64,000 nt of DNA from Monosporascus cannonballus (GCA_004154925.1 QJNS01000039.1:340266-404265); one strand, 5' to 3'. Positions 25,493 through 37,961 are shown, counted from the stretch's first letter. The notes: a model not told the origin generated them from the sequence alone. Numbers and translations are program-made.

Positions 25493-25698
25493 TATAAGAA
25501 TATAACCTCTATAAGGATAAGGCTAATAACCAACCAGCCACCAATTAATTACCGACCTATTTACTAGTATAAATCCACTATCTGGCAGCTAATAAGAAAC
25601 GCCAGATGGAAATAACTTAATATATTTATTTCTTGAAATCTGCTTTACGATTGGTCGGAAATCACCTTACCCAGCTCACAGCTATCTATTATCTTACA
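25493..25698 (+). repeat. 3' LTR of gypsy element 3
   Basis: Same length as the 5' LTR. Its inner (left) end is mutated (tataagaatataacc) and its outer (right) end is preserved (gctcacagctatc), the mirror image of the 5' LTR. Confidence 0.9.
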
Positions 25699-25703
25699 TA
25701 ATT

Positions 25704-26088
25704 AGAAAAACGAAAATCTTTTTATTATATATATTTTTAATTATTAAGAATTATTTAAAATTATTATAACCCGTAAGATAATCAAAATAATTTTAAGTAA
25801 TATGCTAAAAGGGTTTAAAGGTTAAACTTTTTAATAAATGCTTTAAAATTATTTAAAAAGCGTATATACAAATATAAACCTTATATTTCCGGCGCGTTAT
25901 TTTTTTATAATAACGTTTTTAACGTTTTTAACGAACGATTTCAATACCGTAAATTCTATATACCTTAATTTTAAATATTAAAGATCTTTTATTCTTATAC
26001 GGGGGCATAAATAATCCCTTAATTGCTTTTACGGTTTTTTTCTTTTTTTATTAATCGTTAAATATATTAAAACTTTAATTGAGTTTTA
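25704..26088. other. AT-rich spacer between gypsy elements 3 and 2
   Basis: About 385 bp without readable coding or repeat structure. It separates two independent insertions, each with its own target duplication. Confidence 0.5.
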
Positions 26089-26093
26089 CGGAA

Positions 26094-26468
26094 TATGACG
26101 GCTAGGCGGTTTAACCAACTATTAAACCTTAAGTCGACGGGTTTATGTTGGCAGAAGTATTATGGGAATCTGAGTAATGAATATAATAATCGTATTACAT
26201 CTCGTAATACCAAAGGTACCTTAGGTAACGATATTATATTGCAAGCTGAAGTTATTTAAATTATGAAATTAATAAGCGTATATATTTTTCTTTTTCTTAG
26301 TTTAATTACTTGTAATTATGCCGTTAGTAATAATTACGATCGCTTAAAATCACTTTTAATTATTAATAATCATTAGCTTGGCAATGATCACCGTTACGTA
26401 ACCCGGGAAGTGGCCCGTATGCTCCTGCCTAACCGTTTTTTAAGACCGGAGTTTGTCGGGTCGTAACA
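26094..26468 (-). repeat. 3' LTR of gypsy element 2
   Basis: It starts tatgacgg, where element 1 has tgtgacgg, one G-to-A change in the terminal dinucleotide. It ends gtcgtaaca. The inner half (from about 26330) is more mutated than the matching outer half of its partner. Confidence 0.9.
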
Positions 26469-29400
26469 TAATTTTCCTTTTTCCCAAATCTTATCCTTAA
26501 AATTTCTTTTTTTCTTTTTTTTCGTTTGGTAAATATCCTTTTTTTTTTACTTTTAATCATATCATTTCGCATTTCCAAAATTCGTCGTATTCCCCGTTCT
26601 TTTACCGTTTGTCGTATTAACTTCGTTAAAGCCTTTAACGAATTTGGTTACGAAATTATGATTTATTTTTATTATTTTTCGAAAAACATAAAGTATAAAA
26701 TAATAAAAAACGTTTTAAGGTATAAGGAATATATTAATCGGGGTCGATTTTATAATAATACCGATATACCTATTTCTTTCTTGCAAAATATTCGTCATAA
26801 ATATTAACGTTTGGAACATAAAAAAGCGTTTATCGAAAAGCAATTATTAAAGCTTTAACGGTTTTACCTCGAAATTTAACGCAAATATTAAGAAAAAATA
26901 AATAAAGTTTTTTTTCGTCTTATTTATTTGCGTAAATAAAAGGCGTTAATTCGTTCGAAAGGTATTACCATAATATAACGTAAGTTCCAATTATTAGATA
27001 AGTTAAAAAAACAAAAACGTTAAAAACAAAAACAGTTAAAAGTCGCCGTTACGGCTATTACGTTAGCGCAGGCCGTAATCGACTAGCCCGATATCCCGGC
27101 TATTAACTGGTCGACTATTAATTAGGACGCGCCCGTTATTATTAATAAAAGTTTTTTAACAGGCGTTAAGCGCCAATAAAGTTCTTGGCGGGTTCCCAGA
27201 TATTTTCGGAATTTAGGTACTTTTTCTATTTAATCAGGTACTAAATAAATCCGTTTTATTTTTGCAAATCAAGAATTTTCTTCACCTTATATATTTATTC
27301 GTCTTTTATTTCCATATCGTCTTATACCGTATATATTTTAATTATATTTGTTATTAACTTAAATAAAAAAATATAAAAAATTAAATAAAATTTAACTTTT
27401 GGTAAAAATTCTAATTAGTAATTATTTTCTAAGATTTTTTTAGCGATTTTGTATAAACCGATATATTTGAAATCGAGTTTTTTGTTAAGTCGTTTTATTT
27501 AAATGTTTTTATGGCGAAAAAAATTATTTCCCCTTTTTCGAAAATTAATTTTTTTAACCTTTTCTGGTTATAATATTTACTTCTTTAATTTCGTACGAAT
27601 TCCAGTTTTATTTTTATTTTTTAATGCAATTATTATAATTATTTTAATGTAAGGATTATTTTGATATTAATTGGATTATCGTTACGTATTTTTCTGTAAA
27701 CTTTTGGAATAAAACCAAAATTTGCGTTCGTAAATATTATCTTAATGCTTTCGTAATAATTAATATTATAAATTAATTATATAATTAATAATTTTTTAAT
27801 CTAATTATTTTATTAGTAATTAATATAATATCGTATATAAACTTTTAAGGTTTAATTTATTCGTTTTATTTATTTATTTATTTAAAATTTAAAGGCGTTA
27901 AATAATTTATAATTTAGGCCGATTTATGCTATAAAGCCTTGCCAAAATTTAGGTACAAATATTAATTCTTTATCTGATATAATTTCTATTAATAATCCGT
28001 ATATGTTAAAAATATGTTTAAAAAAAATGTATGCCAATTATTCGGCATTTATATCTTTATAATATAGTAAAAAATAGGAAAATTTCGTAAATTAGTTAAT
28101 TATTACGAAAATATTATCGTAATGTATTTCCGTAATTAGATTTTTTTTAATATAAAAAGTTTAATAATAAAATCGAATATAACTAAATATTATAATTGTT
28201 TTGTAATCGGTAATAGTTATAATTTTCCGTATAATTTATATCGTTAAGTTTTCGTTATAACGTAAATATCGTATTGCTATATAATTTTTTATATTATTAA
28301 TTTTATTTTGGGAAAAAAAATATATACGTTAAAATCGTTTTAAGGTTTTGTAAATTCTTAGATATCCATATAATTAATATTTGTATATTTCTCGTACTAA
28401 ATTTTTTTAATATTTTTCTGGAACTTGTATTTTATCCGTTTTTTGGTTTTTTGGGAAACCGTCGTTATGTTATTAAATTTTCTAATATATATCGCAAGGT
28501 ATTGCTCAAATTATTGTAATTTGTCGTAAGCGTAAATATCTTTTTATAATGGTATCAAAAATTATATAGCTAATTTTAATTAATTTCTTTTTAAGACTTA
28601 GTTATTTACTTAAAATATTTGTTTTGTTATTTTCTAATCCTTTTTTATGGATAATAACGAAATCGAAATTCGCCAATTTTTTTCCGTATTTTAATTATTG
28701 TCTTATAAGTTCCCTGGTCGTAATAAATCGAATAAGATTTTAATAATTTATATAAATTTTAACCTGGTATAAGTTTCTTTTTAAAAGTGATTAAATTCCC
28801 GAAATGCCATAATAATGACCATATATTTTTTATTAAGAATGCCATAATTAAGCTTGGTTTTTTTTTAATTTATATAAAAAAATATAATAAGGTATAATTT
28901 GCCTTAATTATTTCGTTATCCGATTATTACGCTTAACGCATAATTCAAAATATCGGTTTTTAACTTAATAAAGCAGTTTAAATCGTACATAATTAATACT
29001 GGTTTGCTGGTAATTATATCCTTAATATTTTGAAATATTTTTTCCATATTTGGTATTTATTTGAATTCCTTTTTTTTCGTAAAATTTGTTAAAAATATAA
29101 TTATCCTGCTAAAATTTCGAATAAATTTCCTATAATAATTGGCGAATCTAAAAAAATATTTATATTTCCTTAATTATCGTTAACGTCTGTTATTTTATAA
29201 CTACAGCAATTTTCTTGAGATTTATTCTAATATATTCTAACATAATAATATATTCCAGATATTCCATTTTTTATATATGGAATTAATATTTTTTTATATT
29301 AATAAATAACTTTACGTCCTGTAAAATTTAAAAAACCTTATAAACGTATTTTACGTATACTTTTTCTATTTCAGAAAAAATAAAAATATCGTTAAGATAA

Positions 29401-32400
29401 CAAACGACGAAAATATTAAGGTATTTTCGTAATACATAATTTATTATTTACTGAAAGCTTGTTAATACGTTCGTTAATTTTATTAATATAATTAAAAATG
29501 TAAATAATCCGTATTTTATTTTAAAAGTTATTTTTTATTCGTATCCTTTTTTAATCCTAATAAAATTATATTTATTTTTAAAATTAAATATTATAAATTA
29601 TTTAATTCCGTAAAGTTGGTTTTTTATTTCCGTAATTAAGGGTAATAATATTTAATTTATAACAATAATATCGTTTAGTTACCGATAATTAATTATAAAT
29701 CGTAATTTTTTATTTTTCTTAGGTACGAAAAATATTAGATATCCTGCCGGTAACTTCGAAAATCGAATTTATCCTTTTTATAACCGATTTTTTGGTATTT
29801 TTTAAAAGTACGTAATTCGTTTTTATTAAGGTTATAAATAAAGTAAAATTTTGTCAAAAATCCTTCTTTAAAAATTATTTCGTAATTTTATTCATTATAT
29901 TCTAATAATTTCGTATTAAGTTCCTTTTTAAAAAACTATTTATATTTATAATATAATAATAATATATTAAACAAATTTTTTATTTTTAAGTTATTATTCT
30001 TATCATTCCAGATCGTTATTTAATTATTTAAATTTCGCTTTAATAATAATAATAATACGTCGTATTTCTTTTTAATATTCGTTTTTTTTTGTATTTTGTT
30101 CTTTTAGGTAATAAAGTATTTATCGTATTTTTATGCTTACATTTATTGTTATTATCAATTAAATATTAAGATTTTAAGTTTTTTTTTTTTATTTATTAAT
30201 AAAAAATAAAGCAAATTTTACTTAACTAATTTTTCCATTAATTAAAATTCCGTATTAACGTATTTATGGTAATCTTAAAATTATATCGTAATTTTCGAAT
30301 AAAATAATATCAAAATTAACCGTTTAGTATTATCCTTAAATAAAAATCTCGAAATAATTAATTTCGCGTATAATTTTTCCGTTATCGTAAACGAATTCCT
30401 AACTTTCGGCATTTATCGTTATATAAGGTTTTAACTTATATCTTTATAATAATATAAACTTATTAATTATATTAGGTACAATATAATTTCCGCCCAGAAC
30501 TTTGCAATTTATTATTGCGGTATATTAATACGTTCCGATTTATATATCCAAAATAATAAGGTTATTAACGTTTCTTATTATTACGTTTAAAGCTTTTTTA
30601 AAAAATTCTTTTTAATTTCTTTAAATTTCGTTATTTTGCAGCTTTTTTACAGGTAATCTTTTTTTTAATTTTTGTTTGAATTTATCGAACCTTATCTATA
30701 TTTCTATATATAACGCGGTAAACTATTATATCTATTATTATTATCGGCATATTATTCTTTCGAATCGTATTAATTATTCCTAATTTTTTTATAATTTTTT
30801 CCTTATCGAATGAATTATTTTTTTATATTTGTAATTATATCCCATTATGCGTTATTTTGGTTATTATTATAAAAATCTTTTATAAATTAACGTTTTTTTT
30901 CCTTAATAACCTTTTTTTTGTAAGGATTTATAATAAACATTAATTAAAAATAAAAATCCGTAATAACTTTTAAATAATATTTTTTAACCGTACGCTGGAT
31001 TAATTTTTTTTCCGTTTAATAATTATATTATTTATAATAACAAAAAAGGTTTTTTTACGGATATTATTTTTTTTATGCTAGTTCTTTACTTTAACTAATT
31101 ATTAGATATTTTTTAAGGTTATGGTTCGAAATTATCGATATTATTACTTATTATTTTTGTTATATTCGGTACGGTTTGGAAAATTGAATCCTTTATAATA
31201 TATGCGGGTAATTCGTACATAAATATATTATTTCCATTTTTCGTAATCGGGATATTCTTATCGTTGACAGTATATGGCATATATTTTGCCGTATCGATCA
31301 GAAGTTTCGGTATAAAGTTTTTTTATCTAATTCTAATATTTACGTAATTATTCTTATAACGTTTTTTGTTATATTCGTAATATTTATTAAATTAGCTTTT
31401 TAGTTTTTCGTATTTTTCGTCGAATTTCTTATTGTAATGGTCCTAATTAGATTTTTTGTTATTAACTTATTATATATTTGGCTTAAATTATATTAATAAT
31501 TTTGTTATCGTTTTCTTAATTATTCTTAGTTTATTTTTCTGGTATAGGGGTTCAGTTATTTTATCGTAACTTTTTGGGTTTTTTGCATTTATAAACCTTG
31601 TATCCTATTTTGCCATAATTAAAGTATTTAATTTGGCTTTAGTTTTATTTGTAGGTAATGCCGAGTTCCATAAGTTCTGGTGCCGTTCCGTAAGAAATAA
31701 AGGGTATATCTTATTTTTTCCCTTAGTTAAACTTATTATATCCCGAACATAAAGTATATTATTTTTTTTTTATCGTTTTTCAAATTGTTAGTTATTAATC
31801 TTAATTATTTTTGCGATATACCGGTCTAGGGTAACTAATTATTTAATCCGAATAATCTTATTTTTTATTTTATCTTTTAATTCTTTTTAAAATATATTAA
31901 TAAAGGTATTAATTTTATTATTTCCTTATCCTGCTTTAATTGCAAAGTTTTTAAAGATTACGGCGTACTTGGACGTAAGTTTTTTTATCGGAATTATAGG
32001 AGTTATTAAGCCGTTAATTGTTTTTTATCCGGATTGCCAAAATTATCGCGTATTTTGTTTTCGAAATTGGTATAAATTAAAAAATTTTCGTTAATAAAAT
32101 TTTCCTTATTTACTTTTTTTATTTTTAAGAAATTTTTCATAATGGGTTTAAACTAATTAACTGCATTTCTTATTAGGCATATTCCTATTATTAGGATTAT
32201 ATCTGCTAAATCGTTAAGGTTTAGGAAACGAAGGTAAATTCGTATTTAAATTAGAAAAATTTAAAGGTTATTTTTTCCATCGTAAGATTTTGGTTTTTTC
32301 GGTTTTATGCGAATGAAAAAGGGTTAAATAAATAACGTAACCTTAAATTATCGGACTTTTTTTTCTAGCTTCCGAATTCGAGCTTAAAGTTACTAAATAA

Positions 32401-32485
32401 AGGTTTCCTAAATGCTGGTCGACATTTTAACAATATTAAATATTACTTAGAATTTAACGGTATTACTAAATAAAAGCTTATAACG

Positions 32486-32860
32486 TATAACGGTTAAATA
32501 GTTTAATCAATTATTAAACTTTAAGTTAACGGGTTTCTATTAGCAGAAGTATCGTAAAAATCTAAATAATAAATACAGTAATCGTATTATATTTCGTAAT
32601 GCCAAAAGTACTTTAAATAACGATATTATATTGCAAACTAAAGTTATTTAAATTATAAAATTAATAAATATATATATTCTTTTTTTTCTTAGTTTAATTA
32701 TTCGTGATTACGCCATTAATAGTAATTACGATCGCTTGGGATTACCTTTGATCACTGATAATCACTGGCTTAGCAGTGATCACCGTCACGTGACCCGGGA
32801 GGTGGCCCGTATGCTCCTGCCTGACCGTTTCTTGAGACCGGAGCTTGTCGGGCCGTAACA
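32486..32860 (-). repeat. 5' LTR of gypsy element 2
   Basis: The outer half (32740-32860) is almost free of decay and shows the original U3: an 8-bp inverted repeat (gatcactg at 32750-32757, cagtgatc at 32774-32781) and a palindrome gtcacgtgac at 32785-32794. The inner half is heavily mutated. Confidence 0.9.
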
Positions 32861-32865
32861 CGGAA

Positions 32866-34711
32866 TTACTGGTAAAATATTTAAGTAAAAAGAAAACAGC
32901 TTATATTCGAAAAAAACTAAATTATGTAATTATTGAAATTTTGCAAAAAATAATATTTTTCTTAATTTTTCCCATTTTAAAGAAATAATTCAAATTGCAG
33001 TATTAAATCCCAGCTTTACAAAATAAAATTTTTAAAATAATATTAACGTAAAATTTTTTTATTATTATTATATCCTTAAATATAAGATTATATTTTAACT
33101 TACCAAAAATTCCATATAATATTTCCTTAATTACTTTTTCCCTTATGCCATTAATCGAAAACGAAAAAATACCCGTTTTTATTATATTTTCCGTAATATT
33201 AAATATAAAGATACCGGAAACGAATAGATTTTTAAAATTTATTAAATACTTGGCCCTATAATTATCGATTAAGGTAAATTAAGATAAAAAATATATGCCA
33301 AAATAGATAATAATATAAATCTTTAAAACTGAATTAAGGGGATTAAAGGTATATAAATTAATAAACGCCATAATAATATTACCGAACTATATAATAAAAA
33401 TAAACGGTAATCGCTTTATGATTTCCCGAATAACTTTTTTTTATTTAAGGAATTTTATAAAGTTTTTATGGAATTCTTTTTACTAATTATACTTAAACCG
33501 CTTACGAATCCCTTTAACATTTTTTTAATTTAAATAACGAAACTTTTGAATAATTACTTCCGTAATTACAAAATATAAGTAAACGTATTCGTTAAGTTCT
33601 TATAAGTAAATCTTATTTAATATAATTAAATAAAGATATTTATTCCTTTTTTTAAACGTATTTAACGGAATAAAACCTATATTAAATTACGATAATATAG
33701 TTTTTTAAATTGTAATCTTAGTAATATAATAACGAAAATCCCGGGCTTTTTAATTTCGGCCCTTACTTTATTTTTATAGCATATGGCCGAAAACTAATCC
33801 TTAAATTCTTTTAGGTTTATTATAAGCTTACTAAAAGAATTATCCTTAATAAAGTTAATTAATTTCCGTTATTTTTAATCTGATACAAAACGTTTTTTTA
33901 CGGTATTTAAAAAATCTTTTACCGTAAACGTTCCCTTAACTTTTTAAAAGTTATATATTTTCGTTTTAATATAAATAACGTACTAAGTCTAATATTATTA
34001 ATTAGGCTTTATATGGCCCACCTTAATTAAACGTAGGGTTTTGCGGTAATCCTTGCGTACCGTTAAAATGGTGCTTAATAGAAAAAAGGCGAACTAATCC
34101 CTTAGTTCCCTAAGCAAATCCTATACCGTAATCTTTCCTTAGATAACCAAGGTAATTTAGGTATTTTTAAAAACCTGGCTTTCCATTATTACGTTAATCC
34201 ATATCTAAATATTAAAATATCGGATATCAATTTTGGAAACTTCCCGTTACTTTCTGCGCACGGCTTTCGTAAGGCGCTCGATATCCTTATCGTATTTTTT
34301 TTCGAAATCATCAAAAAATAACTCCTTAGGTTCTTTTAAAGGAGGATTACGTTAAATAATATCAATATAAAAGTTTTCCCAAAGAGCTAATACTTTTATA
34401 TATTGTTTTTTCGCTTTGGCGTTAATTTTTGCTATATATTTTTCGATTAAAAATTTTTTCGAAAGCCTATAAAATAATCCGCATTAAGTATATTAATGTT
34501 CATAAGGTGCTATATGCCGCGTTAAATAACATTAAATCGTAAAAAAAGAAATTAATTAAAATAATTAAAACGATTTTTAAGAAATACGTTTTTAGGAATA
34601 AGATTATCCAACATATTAATAGGTAATATAATATTTTAAAATCAGTAAATAAAAAATTGCGATTAATTTAACTGTAGTTATTTTATGCAACTAAAGCACC
34701 GGGCTTATAAC
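32866..34711 (-). other. AT-rich block, probably a degraded transposon
   Basis: No frame is open. Minus-strand reading from about 34450 to 33000 gives several protein-like pieces between stops, for example DYRKTLRLIKVGHIKPN near 34070-34020 and GTFTVKDFLNTVKKRFVSD near 33935-33880. They are too broken for me to name a family. C-to-T/G-to-A decay is obvious. I see no LTR or inverted repeats at the ends other than the neighbour repeat at 34712. Confidence 0.35.
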
Positions 34712-34910
34712 TGTTATAATTAGGCTAATCGCGAGAAAAGGTTGTATGGAATATGGGAAGTAATAATTGTCTGACTAGAATTAAGCTCCAAGAAGCGGTA
34801 GCTAGGAAGCTCTCTATATACTGTGGGAGCGCCGGAATAAGGTTCTTCCGGGTGTTGTGGAGCTTGATGACTAACACAGATACCCCTATTCCACGACAAG
34901 AACCATATAC
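34712..34910 (+). repeat. Dispersed LTR-like repeat, copy 2
   Basis: Matches 6697-6890 and starts tgttataattaggc. This copy marks the exact border where AT-rich DNA changes to ordinary composition. The LTR may extend further right, but with only two copies in the window its end cannot be fixed. Confidence 0.55.
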
Positions 34911-37800
34911 AAGCCATATCAGATCGAATAAAATGTGCGTAGCCGCGTAGATAGCGAAAGGAGACGATGCATAGCCCGGTCAACTACCGACATTCCTCAG
35001 TGCCTTCTCCTTCTCTGTGTTCTATTAAACCCGTTCGCCCGCGCTCTGTCAGTTGCTATTAATACGGGCTACCGCATGATTTTAAGCTGCCAGATTCCTA
35101 CCACAGTCCAAGTCGCCAGCGATAATGACGACAGGTAGGCAAAGAATTACAACAACCTCTGGGTTCTGCATACCTGTACGAGGGGCGCCCGCTTTTGGAC
35201 AATTACCCTCATAGGGGCATAACGCCCCCGTGAATATTGTAAAGGGTACGTTACAAAACCGGTGCAGCCATCATGGACCGTGGTGGCGGTCTTGTTATCT
35301 TCCCAATTTAGAGTCACACTGGCTACTATGATTAACCCAATAGACCTATATCAGAGTGGTGTCATAATGGCAAGTACGGCCATGCGGTTCGTGTCAATGT
35401 TTTGGAACCGAGTTTTCAAATCACAGATATTCGATTAAGGTTATGGTCCCCTAGGACACTGATGGAACTCCTCTTCTAGAAAGGGAGGCACCTGAATGGA
35501 TTTGGATTGTTTCGCCATCAATTCTCTCGAACTGGGCAACTAGGTCCATCCGCTGGCATAGACCTAATTACGGTTTCAAAGCATCACGCTTGTTCTCCAT
35601 CTAGAGGAATTGTTTAAAGTTGATATTCAAGTTCTACAGCGTCTGAAACTGGAAGTTGTACGCCAGGCAAATCTCAAATGATTGAACCTAGACGTAGCAG
35701 GTGTAACTAGGCTTTAGAGCTGCGTCTAGAAAGGAGGACACGGCGAGGAAACGTGAGGTAATTGTTATAGCTCTCATTATGATATCTAAAGGGCTGACTC
35801 GGAAACCCCTGATTATGGGCGACTAATCTAGCGCAGTGTTGTATACAATATGCATTGCAGGCCTGGATAGTTCCACTATGTTTCAAGCTAACATTAGACG
35901 TGTTCGGGAGCTAGCCGAGTTGTGCTACCCTAACAACGCTACTGTCAGGGGCTAAGGGAGTGTGAGCATCACTAAGGGGACGCTAAGCATTCTATGTGTC
36001 ATTCCTACGCAATAGCTACGAGGTCGTTGCGGGGTAATTGCTTTATCGGTTGTTGCTCACTCCTCTCTCAGGGAAGAAGGGCAAGTTTCAGACTGGTCCT
36101 TAACATACCCGTATTGTTCCTCTCACTCTGATCCTAAAACATTTGACAGCTACCCAGAGGCCGTTGACGGCTGAGGCAACCTCAAGGGCCATCCAGTTTT
36201 ATCGTCGCTGTATTATTATATGACGTACAGCCTGTGGTAATGGGTGTCTGGAGGGCGATGCACAGGTATCGTGTCCATGTTTGCAAGTGGTTCTCTGTTG
36301 TGTAATACCGTTCTATAGAAAGTAAAGTTACATGCAGGGCGAAACCCGCGCAGCGAAAGGTTAAAAGGGAAAATGAACCGCGTTAGGATAAAGGCTCATG
36401 CCGTGGAATATGAGGATTCTACCACAACAAGTCTAGTTGATCCGTTATCATAATATAAGATGTTGGCGAAGTCGGGGAACACCTCTAGCTTGTAGCAGAA
36501 AACGGTCAGAGAAGCCTATAATACATTGGTTCAAGAGGGAGATTTGGCTACGAGATTCGAGGAGCGGCGTTGGCTTCCGTGAATAACTGGCTTCATCTGG
36601 CATAGCAATGGGTCATATAAGCATATCGGGCATCATATCATGCGGGGACAAAAAAGCCCAACGGTATTGGAACTCATGATGATATCCCCAAAGAGTTGCG
36701 CCCTCCTGAATTCCGGCGGCGCACTCATTATGGAATGACGTCACAGCTGCGGTGACCGCCGGAACTTGAGCAATTGGTTCGCGACTTGCCGACCACGACA
36801 GAGTCACAAAGCAGACGGAAAGCACCAATGGAACGTGGCGTGCAAGGGGTGGTGGGCTATTCACCCCGGCGAATCGGGTCCATCTGCCAAGTTATATGGG
36901 CTGTGGTGGCGGTGGTGGCGGTGGTAGCTTATTACCTTAATGGTGAACAAAGTGCAAGCAATTACGTAGCCTTCGGAGCCTAAAATGTGCAAGTCCAACA
37001 TGAGGCCCATGCGTACCATGCACTTAGCCTATCTAAATCGTATCTCGATATCCATATCGTTCACTTGACGCCCTGAGCTCTGGCTAGATTCTCAACCCCA
37101 AAAAAGTCATGCTGTCATAGTGGAGACCAAATAGCAGCAGATATTGCCCAGTAACGATAATTTATGCTGTCTCCCTTGCAAACGAATTGACCTCCAGTGG
37201 GGTGCTCTAAGCCCGAACCGTGCGAATCTCAAACTAGCAGTGGGCAATTGCCTTGGCCTTCCCCATTCTGGAGCTATTGATATCTTGCAGTAGAAGCCGC
37301 GCTTCCTGACGGTCATCGAGAAATGCGGGATGTGCGGGTCTGCGAGCAAATGGGAAAGTTTGGGTAGTCATGGGAAATTAGGACATAAGCAGGTGATGAG
37401 CACTGGGCGGACGCAGTGGGGCCTCCCATTATGATGGGAAACATGACGTAATAACCCTCAGGACAAACGCTTCAGTGTGCAAGGTACGCGTCTCAAGCAA
37501 TGAACCTATAACGTCATCACTGTAAGCTATGCCATTTTACCCCTCGACCCAGGAGGACGGGGGACAAAGTACTGAGATCGACTATGACGTAGGCCTTCAT
37601 TCACATGCTGCCCTTCGCATAATTGTTGTATCTGTTTGGCATGCAACCGCTTACATGTGCCTGCACTCATGCCTTCCGCTAAGCAGACGCACCTAGTACG
37701 TAGCTGAGGCTATCACACATGTTGATGTCACACCCAAAGGAAAAGAACAAGGCCATCTAGGGCCCGCATCCATTAGGCAAGCAACACAAAGATCCCAATC
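34911..37800. other. Long stretch of ordinary composition without convincing genes
   Basis: About 2.9 kb of near-balanced composition. The open frames here are all short (under 90 codons), lie on both strands, and show no recognisable domains or splice-linked partners. A small GGTGGC-type tandem (ggtggcggtggtggcggtgg, 36903-36922) is the only local repeat I noticed. It could be intergenic or regulatory DNA, a decayed single-copy region, or a non-coding RNA locus; the sequence does not decide. Confidence 0.35.
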
Positions 37801-37807
37801 TCTCTTC

Positions 37808-37815
37808 TATTTAAA
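37808..37815 (+). promoter_or_regulatory. TATA-like box of the grg-1-like gene
   Basis: TATTTAAA stands about 150 bp upstream of the ATG and is followed by a CT-rich leader typical of highly expressed fungal genes. The position suits a core promoter; the function is inferred. Confidence 0.5.
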
Positions 37816-37961
37816 CTCCCTCTTCCCAGCTCCCAACTCCTGCTTTTCCCATCACCAACCATCACACAAACACTCTTCAGAATTCTACCTATTAACAGCA
37901 ATTCCACATCCACTACTACCATAACTAAGCCAAACAATCTACCACACAAAACACCATCAAA

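Larger units (their letters stand above)
18295..25698 (+). mobile_element. Ty3/gypsy LTR retrotransposon 3, complete in structure, RIP-mutated
   Basis: Two 206-bp LTRs (18295-18500 and 25493-25698) are flanked by the perfect 5-bp duplication TAATT (18290-18294 and 25699-25703). A purine tract (aaaaaggggggaataa, about 25476-25490) lies directly inside the right LTR and fixes plus orientation. The plus strand shows reverse transcriptase motifs: YTAILFGFINAL near 20960 (family YTVLPFGLTNA) and the catalytic box as Y-L-N-N at 21055-21066 instead of YLDD, followed by IIIYSDNE. The integrase core strand VILVIVDRFTK is near 22855-22890. Stops are frequent and no frame is open. The 1.5 kb between integrase and PPT has no readable product. 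It is a different family from elements 1 and 2. Confidence 0.9.
26094..32860 (-). mobile_element. Ty3/gypsy LTR retrotransposon 2, related to element 1
   Basis: Two 375-bp LTRs (26094-26468 and 32486-32860) flank a 6017-bp interior that is collinear with element 1 throughout. The 5-bp duplication CGGAA is at 26089-26093 and 32861-32865. Orientation is minus, as in element 1. The reverse transcriptase box reads Y-L-N-D at 29399-29388, one Asp lost by a G-to-A change, where element 1 keeps YLDD. The gag segment near 32400-32300 parallels element 1. LTRs share the half near the ...GTCACA end with element 1, but the U3 half is unrelated, and a 26-bp segment bounded by attgcaa repeats is missing. 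All frames are broken. Confidence 0.9.
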
